Shown here piece after piece: positions 1 through 9,600 of a stretch of DNA of 64,000 nucleotides. The notes under the pieces were generated by a model. That model was not told the origin of the DNA and did not search any database. It saw only the letters and a program-made list of their open reading frames with translations. The position numbers were made by a program, and so were the translations under genes. The stretch's first letter is position 1, and the number at the start of each line of letters is the position of its first letter. Source of the stretch: Hufsiella ginkgonis (lineage in GTDB: Bacteria; Bacteroidota; Bacteroidia; Sphingobacteriales; Sphingobacteriaceae); contig NZ_WVHS01000001.1 of assembly GCF_009834915.1 (NCBI RefSeq), forward strand, positions 1,530,937 to 1,594,936, read 5' to 3'.

Positions 1-1002
1 AAGCACGCCCTGGGCAATTTCAAGACGATGCTGACCGAGGTTGCGCAAACGCCGGCCATGCTGCAGTTCCTGAACAACCAGTCGAACAATAAGGTACACC
101 CTAATGAGAATTTTGCCCGGGAGCTGATGGAATTATTTACCATCGGGAGGGGAAATTATACGGAACAGGACGTAAGGGAGTCGGCACGTGCCTTTACCGG
201 CTGGCAATATGATGGTAAAACTTACCAATATTCATTTCGGGAAAAAAGCCACGACGATGGCACCAAAACCTTTTTTGGCAAAACCGGGAACTGGCGTGGA
301 GAAGACATCATAAACATGATCCTGGAAAGAAAGGAAACAGCGCAGTTTTTGAGCCGTAAACTATACCGTTACCTGGTAAATGACGTGCCCGATGAAGTGC
401 ATATCCGGGAAATGGCCGACGTTCTTTACCGGTCGGGGTACGAGATAAAACCATGGCTCGAAAAAGTACTTACCGCCGGTTGGTTTTACGAGCCCCAAAA
501 TATAGGTAACCTGGTAAAGTCGCCGGTTGAGTTCCTGGTGGGGCTGAACCGCCAGTTCTATATCACCTATGAAAATCCCGGTGTGCTGATACAATTTCAG
601 CGCACCCTGGGCCAGGTGCTTTTTAATCCGCCCAACGTAGCAGGCTGGCCTGGCGGCCGGAACTGGATCGATAGCTCTTCGCTGATGCATCGCCTCAAAA
701 TGCCGTCGCTGATCCTGAACGCGGGGTTGATCGAGTTCGCCGGCAAAGCTACGCCCGAGGAGGAAGCGTACATCGCCGCGATGCGGAAACAACAGGACAG
801 CGTGATAAAAAGGGTGCAGGCAAAAGCCGATATCAATAAGTTTATTGCCGGGCTGCCGCCAAAAACCTCGAAGGAAGAGATCGCCGGATTTATGCTGGAG
901 CCGCCCGTTAACCCGTCCATGCTTGCCGAAGCTGCTAACTCGCCGGATATCAAAACGCTGCTGATCCGGCTTACCTCTACGCCGGAATACCAGTTGTGTT
1001 AA
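1..1002 (+). CDS. DUF1800 family protein, 3' part (5' end outside window)
   Basis: The reading frame is open from the first base of the window, so the gene starts upstream and only the C-terminal ~333 residues are present. The segment NENFARELMELFTIG followed by a FTGW motif, and the ending PEYQLC, are typical of DUF1800 (PF08811), a secreted Bacteroidota/Planctomycetes family of unknown biochemical role. DUF1800 genes commonly pair with a DUF1501 gene; the downstream neighbour here is an unrelated minus-strand gene, so any partner would have to lie upstream. The family assignment is firm, the function is unknown. Confidence 0.9.
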   Translation, partial: KHALGNFKTMLTEVAQTPAMLQFLNNQSNNKVHPNENFARELMELFTIGRGNYTEQDVRESARAFTGWQYDGKTYQYSFREKSHDDGTKTFFGKTGNWRGEDIINMILERKETAQFLSRKLYRYLVNDVPDEVHIREMADVLYRSGYEIKPWLEKVLTAGWFYEPQNIGNLVKSPVEFLVGLNRQFYITYENPGVLIQFQRTLGQVLFNPPNVAGWPGGRNWIDSSSLMHRLKMPSLILNAGLIEFAGKATPEEEAYIAAMRKQQDSVIKRVQAKADINKFIAGLPPKTSKEEIAGFMLEPPVNPSMLAEAANSPDIKTLLIRLTSTPEYQLC

Positions 1003-1060
1003 ACCTGGAATCAAATATAAATCGGGGAGAAGCGCAATTCTCCTCCCTCCGCCCTTTTCC

Positions 1061-1079
1061 CCTTCGGAACTGCCGAAGG
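1061..1079. other. Hairpin between convergent genes
   Basis: A perfect 7-bp inverted repeat, CCTTCGG / CCGAAGG, with a 5-nt loop lies in the 94-bp gap between the DUF1800 gene and the convergent M20 gene. No T-tract follows on either strand, so it is only a possible factor-assisted or bidirectional terminator. Confidence 0.3.
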
Positions 1080-1096
1080 CGCAGAAGGACGATCAG

Positions 1097-2389
1097 TTAC
1101 TTAACCTGCATATAATCAAGGGTCAGGTTACACAGCGCTTTTACACCCAGGGTGAACCCGCTTTCATCGATAAAGAAATCGGGGGTATGGTGCGAGGGTG
1201 CTTTTAGCGGGTCCTGGCCTTTGGGCATCCCGCCGAGAAAGAAAAACAGTCCCGGCACTTTTTCCTGGTAGAAGGAAAAATCCTCGGCCCCGGTTACCGC
1301 CGGTTTGAGCACGGTATTGCTGATACCGGCGGTGGCCTGCAAGGTTGGGAGCATTTTCTCCGTGAGGGCGGGATCGTTGTACGTAACGGGGTAATGCACG
1401 CTGAACGGGATCTTTACCTCCGCTACGGCGCCGGCGCTTTCTGCCGTTTTGGTGGCCACCTCCTTTACACGGGCAATGATCATTTTCTCATCTTCGCGGC
1501 TCAGCGCACGGAGTGTACCCATCATTTCTGCCTGCTCGGGGATAATATTGGAGCGGTTGCCGGCATGGATGGAACCAACGGTTACGACACTCGGGTTCTG
1601 TGTGATATCGAGGTTGCGGCTCACCACGGTTTGTAAGTTATTGATGATCTGGGCAGCCACTACGATCGGGTCTACAGACGACCAGGGATAAGCGCCGTGT
1701 GCCTGCTTCCCTTTTACGATGATCTGCATATCGTTCACGGCTGCCATGGTTCCGCCGGGGCGATAAGTGATCTTGCCCACCTCGGTCTGCGAATTTATAT
1801 GGAGGCCGAAAATTACGTCTACCTTCGGATTTTCCATCACGCCTTCTTTTACCATCAGCTCTGCGCCGCCTTGTTCGCCAAACGGGGGACCTTCCTCCGC
1901 AGGTTGGAAGATGAATTTTACAGTGCCTTTCAGGTCGTTTTTAACGGACGACAGTACCTGGGCCACACCCATGAGAATAGCCATGTGCGAGTCGTGCCCG
2001 CAAGCATGCATGGCACCTGCTTCCTGGTTGTTAAACGTGGTCTTTACTTTAGACGCGAATGGCAGCGGTGTACGTTCTACTACGGGTAAGCCGTCCATAT
2101 CCGCCCGCAGCGCCACTACCGGACCGGGCTTACCGCCCTTTAAGATCCCTACCACCCCTGTTTTGGCTACCCCGGTTTTTACCGCTATACCCAGCGATTG
2201 CAGGTATTTGGCAATGATAGCCGCGGTACGGTCTTCGTGGTTGCCCAGTTCCGGATGTTCGTGGAAATCGCGACGCCAGGCGATTACCTGCTGCTCTATC
2301 GCATCGGCTTTTTTCGAGGTAAGCTGTTTAACGGATTGCGCGTGTACGGCCGCGGTGGCGAAAAGTAGAATAGTAAGTAGTTTCTTCAT
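1097..2389 (-). CDS. Secreted M20 family amidohydrolase / metallopeptidase
   Basis: A zinc-dependent hydrolase of the M20D (IAA-amino-acid hydrolase / hippurate hydrolase-like) family, expected to cleave amide bonds of N-acyl amino acids. Seen in the sequence: a signal peptide MKKLLTILLFATAAVHAQS, metal-ligand motifs HACGHDSHMA and EEGPPFGEQGG, and a C-terminal GAEDFSFY motif. The start at 2389 gives 430 residues with the signal peptide at the N-terminus. A longer in-frame start at 2464 would add 25 residues translated from a dispersed repeat (2397-2430) and bury the signal peptide, so it was not chosen. Single-gene unit; the substrate is unknown. Confidence 0.9.
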   Translation of the reverse strand: MKKLLTILLFATAAVHAQSVKQLTSKKADAIEQQVIAWRRDFHEHPELGNHEDRTAAIIAKYLQSLGIAVKTGVAKTGVVGILKGGKPGPVVALRADMDGLPVVERTPLPFASKVKTTFNNQEAGAMHACGHDSHMAILMGVAQVLSSVKNDLKGTVKFIFQPAEEGPPFGEQGGAELMVKEGVMENPKVDVIFGLHINSQTEVGKITYRPGGTMAAVNDMQIIVKGKQAHGAYPWSSVDPIVVAAQIINNLQTVVSRNLDITQNPSVVTVGSIHAGNRSNIIPEQAEMMGTLRALSREDEKMIIARVKEVATKTAESAGAVAEVKIPFSVHYPVTYNDPALTEKMLPTLQATAGISNTVLKPAVTGAEDFSFYQEKVPGLFFFLGGMPKGQDPLKAPSHHTPDFFIDESGFTLGVKALCNLTLDYMQVK

Positions 2390-2396
2390 AATAGCG

Positions 2397-2430
2397 TTGG
2401 CTGATAGCTGTTGGCTGATAGCTGATAGCT
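2397..2430. repeat. Dispersed short tandem repeat (GCTATCAGC type)
   Basis: Three to four copies of a degenerate unit (ttggctgatagct; minus strand AGCTATCAGCC) lie directly 5' of the M20 start codon. A related fragment, agccaacagccgg, is at about 2479-2491. This is the same family as the repeats at 11293, 12889, 13218, 19679 and 27271. Confidence 0.75.
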
Positions 2431-2494
2431 TTGATTCAACCCTAAATATAAGAAATATACTCATACCGGGTATTCACAAGCCAACAGCCGGTAA

Positions 2495-2965
2495 CTACTT
2501 ACACGGTGCCGGCTTAAATACCCTGTCGAAGCTTGAGCCGTCGTCCAGGTATTCTTTCCCGGTGGCCTGGTCGATAGCGTAGCTTCGCTGAAGCACGTTA
2601 TTGCCGGAGATCTTAAATTCGACCTCCAGGGAATCGCTCATGCCTTCCTGCGAAAAGGTCCATATGCCGCGGATGAGGTCGCCTTGCCGGGTACCCCGGA
2701 TCATGCCTTTACGGGCGTCCTTTTCTTTAGGGATCCAATTCAGCTCCCCGGTAACTTCATCGTTGTTTATCACCAGGTGCAAAGCGGTTACGTCGGTGCT
2801 GTCTGTTCCTTCAAGATGTTCGAAACAAGAGTTGATCTCTTCATGCTTTTTTACCGCATTTTCGGTGTTATCGGCAATGGCTGTGCTATCGTTGGCCGGG
2901 TTGGTAGCTGAATTGGTACATGCCGCAAAAAGCAGCATGAGAACCAGTAGATACGGTTTTTTCAT
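2495..2965 (-). CDS. Hypothetical lipoprotein
   Basis: A 156-residue protein with a lipoprotein signal peptide: MKKPYLLVLMLLFAAC gives the lipobox FAAC with the acylated Cys at residue 16. It is followed by a Thr/Ala/Asn-rich linker and a small, probably beta-rich globular domain (residues ~45-156). It should be anchored in the outer membrane or exported to the surface. I do not recognise a functional family. It lies 35 bp downstream of the minus-strand glycosylasparaginase stop side and could be independently transcribed. Confidence 0.75.
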   Translation of the reverse strand: MKKPYLLVLMLLFAACTNSATNPANDSTAIADNTENAVKKHEEINSCFEHLEGTDSTDVTALHLVINNDEVTGELNWIPKEKDARKGMIRGTRQGDLIRGIWTFSQEGMSDSLEVEFKISGNNVLQRSYAIDQATGKEYLDDGSSFDRVFKPAPCK

Positions 2966-3000
2966 ACTCCATTAACGTAATTGAGGAAAGTTTGTTGATC

Positions 3001-4038
3001 TTATCGGATGGCGCTCTTGCTTTTCACCAGCAATTTCTGGTCGTTATTATCGCATACGGCAAAGCTAAATCCTGTCTGGATTGCAAAAGCGCCGTACTCT
3101 CCTTTTTTATTGAGGGCGATAAATCCTACCTGGATGTTTTTGGTAAGCTCAGGCTTCTTTTCCATGATGCGTTTAACTGCTTCGCGGCAGGCATTTTCGG
3201 GATTAAGACCCTGGCGCATCAGTTCTACCACGAGGAAACTGCCAACGCTGCGCACCACTTCTTCGCCTACCCCGGTGGCGGCTACCGCACCTACCTCGTT
3301 ATCAACATATAAACCGGCGCCGATAATGGGCGAATCGCCTACGCGTCCATGTAGTTTATAGGCCATGCCGCTGGTGGTACAAGCGCCGGAAAGGTTACCG
3401 GCTGCATCCAGCGCAAGTATGCCGATGGTGTCGTGATTTTTGCTGTCGCCGGGCATGGAAGGCAGCCCGTTCTCGCTGTTGATCACGGGTTTGTATTCCG
3501 ATTTGATCAGCCACTTTTTCCAGGCGGCTTCACTTTTTGGCGTAAGCAGTTTTTCTTTTTTAAATCCCTGGCTCAGGGCGAATTGGCGGGCGCCATCGCC
3601 TACAAGCATTACGTGCGGCGTGTTTTCCATCACCTTGCGCGCCACCGAAATGGCATGTTCGATGTCTTCCAAACCGGCAACACTCCCGCAGTTGCCTTTT
3701 TCGTCCATAATGCAGGCATCGAGCGTTACGATACCGTCGCGGTCAGGTAGCCCACCCTTACCCACGCTCTGGTTAGAGAGGTCTGATTCGGGAACGCGTG
3801 CACCCATTTCCACGGCATCCAGGGCACGTCCGCCGGCTTTCAGGATCTTCCAGGCTTCGGCATTTGCCGCTACGCCGAAATCCCAGGTGGAGATGACGAT
3901 CGGTTTGCCCTGCGCCGGTTCAGTCTCCTGTCCTGTGGCGAGGGAGGATGCTTTTAATTCTTTATCGCCCAGCAGCACCGAAGCGCCGGCCAGGGAGGTA
4001 GCTTTAAGGAATCGACGACGGTTGAATAATTTTTTCAA
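3001..4038 (-). CDS. N4-(beta-N-acetylglucosaminyl)-L-asparaginase (glycosylasparaginase)
   Basis: An Ntn-hydrolase that cleaves the GlcNAc-Asn bond of N-linked glycopeptides after self-processing into alpha and beta chains. The N-terminus, NRRRFLKATSLAGASVLLG, looks like a twin-arginine or Sec signal, so the enzyme is probably exported. The autoproteolysis site is in NHDTIGILALD: cleavage before T204 makes that Thr the nucleophile. The downstream GRVGDSPIIGAG and TGVGEEV motifs are family-typical. Length 345 aa is close to the Elizabethkingia (Flavobacterium) enzyme. Fits a glycan-scavenging lifestyle like that of the PUL in this window. Confidence 0.92.
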   Translation of the reverse strand: MKKLFNRRRFLKATSLAGASVLLGDKELKASSLATGQETEPAQGKPIVISTWDFGVAANAEAWKILKAGGRALDAVEMGARVPESDLSNQSVGKGGLPDRDGIVTLDACIMDEKGNCGSVAGLEDIEHAISVARKVMENTPHVMLVGDGARQFALSQGFKKEKLLTPKSEAAWKKWLIKSEYKPVINSENGLPSMPGDSKNHDTIGILALDAAGNLSGACTTSGMAYKLHGRVGDSPIIGAGLYVDNEVGAVAATGVGEEVVRSVGSFLVVELMRQGLNPENACREAVKRIMEKKPELTKNIQVGFIALNKKGEYGAFAIQTGFSFAVCDNNDQKLLVKSKSAIR

Positions 4039-4053
4039 GACAACGTAAATTAA

Positions 4054-4081
4054 GAAAAATTCCGGTACACCGGCGCGAATT
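4054..4081 (-). terminator. Weak candidate terminator downstream of aspS
   Basis: Read on the minus strand, a short hairpin CCGGTGTACCGG, flanked by AATT on both sides, is followed by a T-rich stretch (TTTTTCTTAATTT). The stem is short with a tight loop, so it is weak support for intrinsic termination after aspS. Confidence 0.3.
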
Positions 4082-4132
4082 GTATGTAACGAAAATAGCG
4101 ATTAAACGCTTAGGATTTGATGTAAACCTTTT

Positions 4133-5878
4133 CTACAACGTCGTCCTGATACTCAGCTCCGCCAGCTGTTTATCATCTATCGTGGACGGTGAATCGATCA
4201 TTACGTCTTTGCCGGAATTGTTTTTCGGGAAAGCGATCACATCACGGATAGAATCCAGCCCGGCGAAAAGCGAGCAAAGCCTGTCGAACCCGAACGCGAT
4301 GCCGCCATGTGGGGGAGCGCCGTATTCAAAAGCTTCCATCAGGAAACCGAACTGCTTTTGTGCTTCTTCCGGCGAAAAGCCGAGGTGTTTAAACATCAGC
4401 GACTGCAGGCCGCGGTCGTGGATCCGGATAGATCCGCCGCCGATCTCGGTACCATTCAGTACCATATCATAGGCGTTGGCGCGAACATCGCCCGGGTTGG
4501 TATCGAGCAGTGCGATATCGTCCGGCTTGGGGGATGTAAACGGGTGGTGCATGGCATGATAACGGCCGGATTCTTCGTCCCACTCAAGCAGCGGGAAATC
4601 AAGCACCCATAACGGGGCAAACGTGTTCTTATCGCGAAGCCCGAGCCTGTTGCCCATTTCCAGGCGAAGCTCACTGAGTTGTTTACGGACCTTATCGGCT
4701 TTGCCGGCAAGCACCAGTACCAGGTCGCCCGGCCTGGTGTTAAACGCCGCCGACCATTTCCGGAGCTGTTCTTCATCGTAAAACTTGTCGACCGAAGATT
4801 TTAATGTTCCATCGGCATTGTGGCGGCAATAGATCATACCGGTGGCGCCTACCTGCGGGCGTTTCACGAACTCGGTAAGCTCATCCAGCTGTTTGCGGGT
4901 GTATTCTGCACAGCCTTCGGCATTAATGCCCACTACCAGTTCAGCCTGGTCGAATACCGGGAAGCCCACGCCTTTTACTACGTCGTTCAGCTCCACGAAC
5001 TGCATGCCAAAGCGGGTATCAGGTTTATCGGAACCATATAAGCGCATGGCATCGGCATAAGTCATTCGTGGAACTTCGGCCAGGTCGACGCCTTTTACGT
5101 TTTTAAACAGGGCGCGGATCAGCCCTTCGAACACGTTCAGGATGTCTTCCTGTTCGATGAACGCCATTTCGCAGTCGATCTGCGTAAACTCAGGCTGCCG
5201 GTCGGCGCGCAGGTCCTCATCGCGGAAGCACTTAACGATCTGGAAATAACGGTCGAAGCCGGAAACCATCAGCAGTTGCTTAAATGTTTGAGGCGATTGC
5301 GGGAGTGCATAAAACTCACCCGGGTTCATCCGGCTGGGCACCACGAAATCGCGGGCGCCTTCGGGTGTCGATTTAATCAATACCGGTGTTTCAACTTCGA
5401 TAAAGTTGAGGCCGTCTAAATATTTACGGGTTTCCTGGGCCATTTTATGGCGCAGCACCAGGTTGTTGCGCACCGGGTTACGGCGCAGGTCGAGGTAGCG
5501 GTATTTCATGCGGAGATCGTCGCCGCCATCCGTTTCGTCCTCTATCAGGAACGGCGGCAGCTTGGCCGGGTTCAGTATTTCCATGCCGGATACCTTGATC
5601 TCGATCTCCCCGGTGGGGATCTTCAGATTTTTGCTGGTACGCTCGATCACCTTGCCGGTTACCTTGATCACAAACTCGCGGCTCACTTCACGGGCGGTGG
5701 CCCTGAGCGCGGCATCATCGTCGGTATTAAACGTAAGCTGGGTGATGCCGTAACGGTCGCGCATGTCGACGAAAGTCATACCGCCGAGGTCGCGCGATTT
5801 TTGTACCCATCCCGCCAGGGTAACTTCTTTCCCGAGGTCGTTAATGTTTAACTCGCCGCAAGTGTGTGTTCTATGCAT
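4133..5878 (-). CDS. aspS: Aspartate--tRNA ligase
   Basis: A class II aminoacyl-tRNA synthetase charging tRNA-Asp. Domain order: N-terminal OB anticodon-binding domain (~1-105, [11 protein letters not shown] start), catalytic core with motif 2 [20 protein letters not shown], a bacterial-type GAD insertion (~290-410), and motif 3 GIAFGFDRL near the C-terminus. 581 residues is the normal bacterial AspRS size. The start ATG at 5878 is preceded by a TAnnTTTG promoter element at 5898-5905. Whether it is discriminating (Asp only) or also charges tRNA-Asn cannot be read here. Confidence 0.97.
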   Translation of the reverse strand: MHRTHTCGELNINDLGKEVTLAGWVQKSRDLGGMTFVDMRDRYGITQLTFNTDDDAALRATAREVSREFVIKVTGKVIERTSKNLKIPTGEIEIKVSGMEILNPAKLPPFLIEDETDGGDDLRMKYRYLDLRRNPVRNNLVLRHKMAQETRKYLDGLNFIEVETPVLIKSTPEGARDFVVPSRMNPGEFYALPQSPQTFKQLLMVSGFDRYFQIVKCFRDEDLRADRQPEFTQIDCEMAFIEQEDILNVFEGLIRALFKNVKGVDLAEVPRMTYADAMRLYGSDKPDTRFGMQFVELNDVVKGVGFPVFDQAELVVGINAEGCAEYTRKQLDELTEFVKRPQVGATGMIYCRHNADGTLKSSVDKFYDEEQLRKWSAAFNTRPGDLVLVLAGKADKVRKQLSELRLEMGNRLGLRDKNTFAPLWVLDFPLLEWDEESGRYHAMHHPFTSPKPDDIALLDTNPGDVRANAYDMVLNGTEIGGGSIRIHDRGLQSLMFKHLGFSPEEAQKQFGFLMEAFEYGAPPHGGIAFGFDRLCSLFAGLDSIRDVIAFPKNNSGKDVMIDSPSTIDDKQLAELSIRTTL

Positions 5879-5897
5879 AAAAATCTGTTAAGAGGGG

Positions 5898-5905
5898 CAA
5901 AAATA
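5898..5905 (-). promoter_or_regulatory. Bacteroidota -7 promoter element of aspS
   Basis: On the minus strand TATTTTTG matches the TAnnTTTG -7 consensus of the Bacteroidota housekeeping sigma factor, about 20 bp upstream of the aspS ATG. No clear -33 TTG is seen at the expected spacing. Confidence 0.6.
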
Positions 5906-6001
5906 GGATTTTTGGTCGTTAACTCGGAGACTGATTACGGCAATGGTTAAATTTCCGGTTGTGATGACTTCAACGGTTCTTACCGCCCGTAAGGGAGCAT
6001 A

Positions 6002-6673
6002 TTATGTCGCCCCGACACGGTCCGGATCCGTGGCGCGCGTGTTACCGTTCAGGATATCCATGTATTCCTTCCTGCTGATCATTTGGGCGCCGAGGCTCTC
6101 CAGGTGTTCGGTATACGTCTGGCAATCGATGAGCCGGTAGTTTTTTTCCCTGACCAGGGTGATGAACGCAGTTTTCGAAGCGTTGCTGCGCTGGCTGAAC
6201 ATGCTTTCGCCGCAAAAGACGCCGTTCATTTCGACGCCGTAGAGCCCTCCTGCCAGCCTGCCGTTTTCCCAGGCTTCCACAGAATGCGCGAAACCTTGCT
6301 GGTGGAGGCATATATACGCGTTCTGCATGTCGCCGGTGATCCAGGTTCCGTCCTGCCCGTTGCGTTTACTTGCCGCGCAGGCACGGATCACCCCGGCAAA
6401 ATCCTGGTTAAAGGTGATGGTGAATTTACCTGACCGCAGCACATTCCGCATGCTCTTGCTCACCTTTAATTTTTCGGGGAACAGTACAAAGCGTTGATGC
6501 GGCGAGTACCAGAGCACGGGCGTATCATGACTGTACCAGGGAAAAATGCCGTTGCGGTAGGCGGTTAGCAGGCGTGGTATGGAGAGGTCGCCGCCCACTG
6601 CCAGCAGGCCGTCTTCTTCGGCCAGTTCCGGTGAGGGGAACCGGGTGTCGCCGGGATCCAGTTGAAAGATCAT
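6002..6673 (-). CDS. aat: Leucyl/phenylalanyl-tRNA--protein transferase
   Basis: Adds Leu or Phe from charged tRNA to proteins with N-terminal Arg/Lys, creating N-degrons for ClpS/ClpAP. The N-terminus is diagnostic: FPSPELAEEDGLLAVGGDLS then GIFPWYS; also a C-terminal LIDCQTYTEHLESLGA motif. 223 residues is full length. The ATG (6671-6673) is one base downstream of the histidine kinase stop (6675-6677), so the two are almost certainly co-transcribed and translationally coupled. Confidence 0.95.
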   Translation of the reverse strand: MIFQLDPGDTRFPSPELAEEDGLLAVGGDLSIPRLLTAYRNGIFPWYSHDTPVLWYSPHQRFVLFPEKLKVSKSMRNVLRSGKFTITFNQDFAGVIRACAASKRNGQDGTWITGDMQNAYICLHQQGFAHSVEAWENGRLAGGLYGVEMNGVFCGESMFSQRSNASKTAFITLVREKNYRLIDCQTYTEHLESLGAQMISRKEYMDILNGNTRATDPDRVGAT

Positions 6674-6674
6674 A

Positions 6675-9600
6675 TCAGGCCAGCGGAAGCGTAATGTAAA
6701 AGGTTGTGCCGACGTCGTGCTCCGTTTTAAAATGGATGGAGCCCAGCATGTTTTCGATCGCCTGTTTTACAAAGGCCAGGCCGAGGCCGGTACCCGAGCT
6801 TTTGGTGGTGAAGTTGGGGTTGAAGATGCGTTCGCGCAGGCCGTCGGGAATTCCCTTGCCGTTATCGCTGATCTCGACAAACACCTTGTCATTGCGTTGC
6901 GCGATGGAGATGCGGATCAATCCTTTGCGGTTTTCGGGGATCGCTTCGATGGCGTTCTTGATCAGGTTGTTAAAACAGCGGAGCAGCTGGTCTTTGTCGC
7001 CTTTTACCATTTTGTCATAACCCAGCTGGTCATCGAGTACCACCGAGGTATGTTCCAGTTTGCTGAACACCTCGATTGAGCGTTCGACCACTTCGCGCAG
7101 GCGTACGCTTTCCAGCGATGTTTCGGGCATCTTGGCAAAGTTTGAAAACTCGTTGGCGATATGCGCCAGGCTTTCGATCTGTTCGATAAACGACTTGCTG
7201 AACCGCTCGAACTTTTTATTAAAGTTGGGATCGTTCTCTTTCCATGATTTGTCGAGCAACTGTACGCCTAATTTTAGGGGAGTTAACGGGTTTTTGATCT
7301 CGTGTGCTACTTGTTTGGCCATTTCTTTCCATGCGGTTTCGCGTTCAGAACGTGCCAGCCTGCCGGCGCTCTCTTCCAGCGCTTCGATCATGGTATTGTA
7401 TTCGCGGATCAGGCTGCCGATCTCGTCGTTCCTGTGCCATTTTATGGCCTCGTTCTTACGGCCGATCTTGGTGAGGCGCAGGCTCTTCTGGATGATGGTA
7501 AGCGGGTAAGTGATGCGGTTAGCCATAAAAACGGCGAAGAAGCCGATAGATACCAGGATGAGCGAAAAAACATTGATCAGCGTGTTTAGGAACTGCCCTT
7601 TATGTTCTTCCAGCTCGTGTTTGTTTGAGAAATACGGCAAGGTGAGGTACCCTATTATTTCGTGACGGCTGTTCCTTACCGGGCGCGAGCCGGAAATGAA
7701 CAGCATACGCCCTACATTGTCCTCGGGGTTAAAATATTCCGACCGGTGATACCGGCTCAGGTAGTTAAAGGTAATTACGTTCAGCTTGCGCGCGATGAGG
7801 AACGAATCATAGATCTTGGGTTGGGTGGAATAGATCAGCGTACCGTCCGCTCCGTAAAAGCTGAGGTCTGCCGAATTTACGTCGGCAAAATTATTAAACG
7901 ACTGGAAAGTGATATTCAGCTGGTCGTTTTTAAGCATCTGGTTCTCAAATGCCGTGGTGATCCTGGCAATGCGCTCGGTGATCTGCTGTTCCTGCTGCTT
8001 GCTGTACTGTTTACTGATGCTGTAGTAAGTGATCACTCCCACCAATACCAGGGTAGTTACTACCGCGGCCACGATGGAAGCCTGTATCCTTGTTTTGTAC
8101 AGAATGTGCCCGCCCGAAATAAAGTACTTCCATGCCGCCAGGGTACTTTCCTGGTGCGTGCGCACGAAGTTTTTCCAGCTCCAGTTAACCAACACGCATA
8201 CCAGCGAGAAGGTAAGCAGCACCAGGAAGAGGAACGATACCGACCCAAGCTCAATTAACCAACCCTGCACCGGTACGCTTACCACGATAAGGTTGCGGTT
8301 GTTGGGCCGGTACACCAGGTGATCGTACCCGCGTACTCTCCGGTTTTCGAACTCGTTCTTTACTTCGGTGAATTCGTTGTTTCCCAGGTTGTACACAAAC
8401 TTGCCATATTTGTCTACCAGCCTGTTGTCGCGGTAAAACGCGAAAGAATAGTCGCGGATAATGCCGGTTTCATCCGCCCTTCCCTCTGCCAGTACCTGTG
8501 GAAAAGCATCAGGCTCATCAAAGGTTTTGGATTTGAGCTCCACTACCAATGTTCCCAGGTCGCGGTTTTTTGCCGACATCGGCAGGATGGCGAAATAATG
8601 CCGCATCCCGAAAGTATTGTTCACCCGGTAAAAATATTGCGAAACCTTGATGGTCCCCGTTACCACGAGCTCGCGGAACTGGTCGATGGTATTGCTGGTG
8701 TCGCCATCCATCGAGTTGCCGGCAGGGTCGTATTCGCTGGTGCTAAGGTCGTAACGTGTCAGGTAGCCATCAAAATAGAATTTCTGAAGCTTGTTTTTCA
8801 TCAGGCTTCGCTCGGGTTTGGTATGGTCAAAGTACCCGGTTAAGTCTTCGTCCTGTACCAGGTTCGATTCAAACTGGTTGAAGTAGGTAACGGCGTTCTG
8901 GTCGTCCGATAGATCCAGCCGATGCGCCCATACCCTGCGCGCTTCCCGGTCCTTAATGAACTGGTAACGCGAGAGCTTGATGGAAGCTATGGTGGCGAAC
9001 AGGAGCACGGTGGCTACTAAGATCACGAGGTTGAACTCATTGTTTTTGCGGTAGATGGCCCATCCCCGCAGGTATACCACCAGGGCGAACAACAGGAAAA
9101 ATATATCGAAATTTTGCTGTACCAGCTTAACGATCGCCGTGAACAACACCATCGCCGCAAAGGCGGCAAACCGCTGTTTATCCGACAGGGGCAGGCTGCG
9201 GCCGATGATGAGCAGGATCTCCATCAGGAGGTACAGGTTAAGAAACGCGATGCAGAGGACCAGGATTCCCAGCCAGCTGAACGGGTTGAGGTCGATAATG
9301 AGGCTTGTGATATCGAACCGGATGCTTGAGTTGAGTACCAGGCCGTGCAGCGAGTTGTTAAGGTGGATAGCTGTGAGCGATAGTATAGCTCCCATCCCTA
9401 TAAATACCGCGATGCTTAACGGAGTGCCGGCCTGCCCCGGCGCCAGGCGGATGCGTGCCCGGTATTTATACGCAAAGCAAAGGCACCAGGTAGCCGCGAT
9501 ACCGTTAAGCAGGAAATCGCCCATGGACGGGTAAAAGAACCCTGCGCCATAAAACTGGGGATCGAAAACCGGCTGGTTGAAATGCGATATAAACCAGTCG

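Noticed and set aside
1061..1079. Hairpin at 1061 as a true intrinsic terminator
   Set aside because: No T-tract on either strand; kept only as a hairpin.
2390..2464. N-terminal extension of the M20 gene (start at 2464)
   Set aside because: It translates a dispersed repeat and would place a clear signal peptide 25 residues inside the protein.
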